NCBI RefSeq assembly: GCF_029227915.1
Contig: NC_079877.1
Coordinates: forward strand, 28,669,851 to 28,733,850
From: Hydractinia symbiolongicarpus
Lineage: Eukaryota > Cnidaria > Hydrozoa > Anthoathecata > Hydractiniidae
DNA length: 64,000 nucleotides
Direction of reading: 5' to 3'
Part shown: positions 62,140-64,000 of the stretch, piece by piece
Numbering within the stretch: position 1 is the stretch's first letter
Layout: every line of letters begins with the position of its first letter
Translations under genes and position numbers: made by a program
The notes under the pieces: generated by a model
What the model was told of the DNA's origin: nothing
Database searches by the model: none
The model's input: the letters and a program-made list of their open reading frames with translations, nothing else

Positions 62140-63290
62140 TTCCAATTTAACCTATTTATCATTCTCATCATTCTCGGCTTGACGTCCGTTTTCCATGCTA
62201 GCATGGGTTTGACGGGGTATATTAATGACCCTCTTCCAATCTGATCTAGACTGTGTTAGATCTAAACTCAACTTCCTCTATATCAAGTCTGTCCTTATAA
62301 CCTCCTGCCAGGTCTTTCTCGGTCTGCCTCTGGGGCTTTGTCCCAGGAACTATCAAGTCTCTACCCTTTCTTACCTAATTAGCCCCCTCCATTCTTTTTA
62401 AGTCCCAGCCAATTCAATCTTCTTATCTGGATAACATCTTTAATTCTACGGATACTTAACCTGCTTCTTAGCTCATCTGAACTCCTTCTGTCTCTCAGAC
62501 TGGCGTTACACATCCACCTAACCATTCTCATATCATTCCTTTCTAAACAGTCAAGATCTTTCTGCTTCACTGCCCATGTCAACATAACACTTCTTACACA
62601 GGCCTCATACAACCTTCCTTTTAACTCAATTGACAAGACTCTGCTAGTCAACAAAGGAAGTAACTCTCTGAACTTTTTCCAAGCAAAACCTATCCTGAAA
62701 GTAACACTTCTTCCAACACTCCCTTCACTGCCCAACATATCACCCAAGTAACAGAAGTTCTCAACTATCTCTAATGAGCCACTGCTGTACATCATTGAAG
62801 CTAGAAATACTTCATTCTCTATAATCTCACCTTTGCAATACTTACATACAAAATGAATGTCAGCTCTTAACCTTCCACCAATACTACTGCAATGCTTGCA
62901 AGTCTGACAAAAAATTGAGTTACTACCAACCCCTTTCCTGCAAACTCCACAAGGCCACTTTCCAACTACAAGGTCACACTTGGCTGCAATGCTACTAATC
63001 ACGACTTTAGACTTTTCTGTGTTCACCCTTAGCCCTTTTCTCTTCTAGTCCGTTCTTCCACTTCTCAAACTTTTCAACTAATTCTTCCATCGACTCTGCT
63101 ATGAGAACCAAATCATCTGCATCAAAAAACTCCCATGTACAACCTGTTCTGAACTCCATTGACAGCGACTAGAACAAACAACAAAGGACTAAGTACAGAA
63201 CCCTGATGTACACCAACATTTACACTAAATTCATCACTAAGTGAATCGTTAATCCTGACACGACTTCTAGCATTGCTGTATAGATGACAA
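62140..63290 (-). pseudogene. Non-LTR retrotransposon (LINE) 3' half, decayed
   Basis: On the minus strand, reading from 63290, a broken frame gives NARSRVRINDSLSDEFSVNV and GVHQGSVLSPLLFVLV (RT palm motif). After stops and shifts, an open frame of 215 codons (62379-63026) follows, with the post-RT segment. This has a Cys-rich knuckle (CGVCRKGVG, FCQTCKHC, CKYC), YLGDMLG, ELLPLLTSRVL, LYEACVRSVMLTWAVK and RMVRWMC, typical of animal LINE 3' ends. The FADD catalytic motif is not intact. The segment 62150-62220 with GACGTCCGTTTTCC is the 3' tail region. Confidence 0.75.
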
Positions 63291-63294
63291 ACTT

Positions 63295-64000
63295 CATTTT
63301 TTTTAAAAAAATTTATTATTTACATAGTTTAATTGCATCAACAATCATAAATTTAAAAGTTTACAATTCAAGGTTTTCAGGATTTTTACAAGCTCACTTA
63401 TATATTCAAAAATAATAGTTCTGAAAAGTACAAAAAAGAAATACGGAAGGGTAATAAAAAAAGAAAACTTACAATAGGGGATAAAACTGTTGTTGGGGAG
63501 ATATTAATTTGTTTTGGAAAATGAATAATAAAGTGTTAACAATTATACTTAGATAAATAGATAAATAAATCAACTATATATATAAATAAAATAAACAGGA
63601 AAATAAAAATAAAAATAAAAACGTTGGAAAAAGGAATGATTTAATCAATCTATTACTTCCATTTATGTCTGTTAATTGGTATGGTTCAGAAGTGGTAGAA
63701 AATGTATTCTTAAATAGTTTGCAGTTATATTTGGGGTATGGGCTGAGGTGTTGAGGCTTCATTAGACAAGACAATTGACAAATTTGTGACATTGTACAAA
63801 CTGTGCCAACTGTTATTTTTATAATTCAGTGAACATAGCCATAGCAAAATAGCCACCTAATAGAACAGATTTATGTGAAAAAAATGTAACATTTTGTTTC
63901 ATATGCAGTCCAAGAGCAAGAGGCTTACTGTGTTCTGTTTTTTTTTTACCCCCTCCCCTGCTGCTTGTGGTATGGACCTATGGCCTTAAGTAACAAGCTT
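63295..64000. other. Non-coding AT-rich end of window
   Basis: Contains low-complexity AAATAAAAATAAAAA at about 63590-63620; no gene is seen. Confidence 0.4.

Overview
This is an AT-rich animal nuclear segment with intron-bearing genes, long introns, tandem satellites, MITEs and decayed retrotransposons. There are no operons or bacterial signals. The gene set includes an ankyrin/Mab-21 cGAS-like protein, divergent class A GPCRs, a cytidylyltransferase close to animal PCYT1 and an AKTIP-like UEV protein. Together with the compact two-to-seven-exon genes and the style of the repeats, this suggests a cnidarian, probably a hydrozoan. The species call is inference. All exon models below were built by hand from open frames, GT/AG sites and phase agreement, not from transcripts.

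Layout. 1-5 kb: mostly non-coding, with a TTG array and a long octamer array. 5.1-5.8 kb: PIF/Harbinger deletion derivative. 6.0-9.8 kb (minus): a small secreted protein gene (signal peptide, TSP1-like motif, Cys-rich tail) assembled from three short exons. 10-14 kb: interspersed repeats and a LINE remnant. 14.9-17.7 kb (minus): intronless 944-aa ankyrin plus Mab-21/cGAS-like nucleotidyltransferase, the most interesting gene here. 18.9-20.5 kb: a tRNA-derived SINE and a Helitron-like remnant. 21.3-28.0 kb (plus): four-exon gene of a conserved six-hairpin-glycosidase-like family; its last intron carries a 3.4-kb long-TIR element with a second transposon nested inside. 29.5-31.9 kb: two convergent divergent class A GPCR genes. 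35.6-36.8 kb (minus): P-loop sulfotransferase-like gene. 39.3-42.4 kb: 3-kb minisatellite of 17-bp units. 43.7-45.7 kb (minus): TauD-family Fe(II)/2-oxoglutarate dioxygenase. 48.9-49.4 kb: 21-bp satellite. 50.7-51.9 kb (plus): intronless AKTIP-like UEV gene. 52.9-56.0 kb (minus): two tandem aldo-keto reductase genes. 57.5-61.8 kb (minus): seven-exon choline-phosphate cytidylyltransferase. 62.2-63.3 kb (minus): decayed LINE.

The genes do not form an obvious common pathway, as is usual for animal chromosomes. The strongest lead is the ankyrin-cGLR gene. It keeps the GS motif and all three catalytic acidic residues of active cGAS-like receptors but has no zinc-thumb cluster, so it could be a nucleotide second-messenger sensor with an N-terminal ankyrin recognition or scaffold module. 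Second is a pair of 30-34 bp perfect palindromes, each flanked by its own 7-bp direct repeat, which look like extremely small transposed elements.
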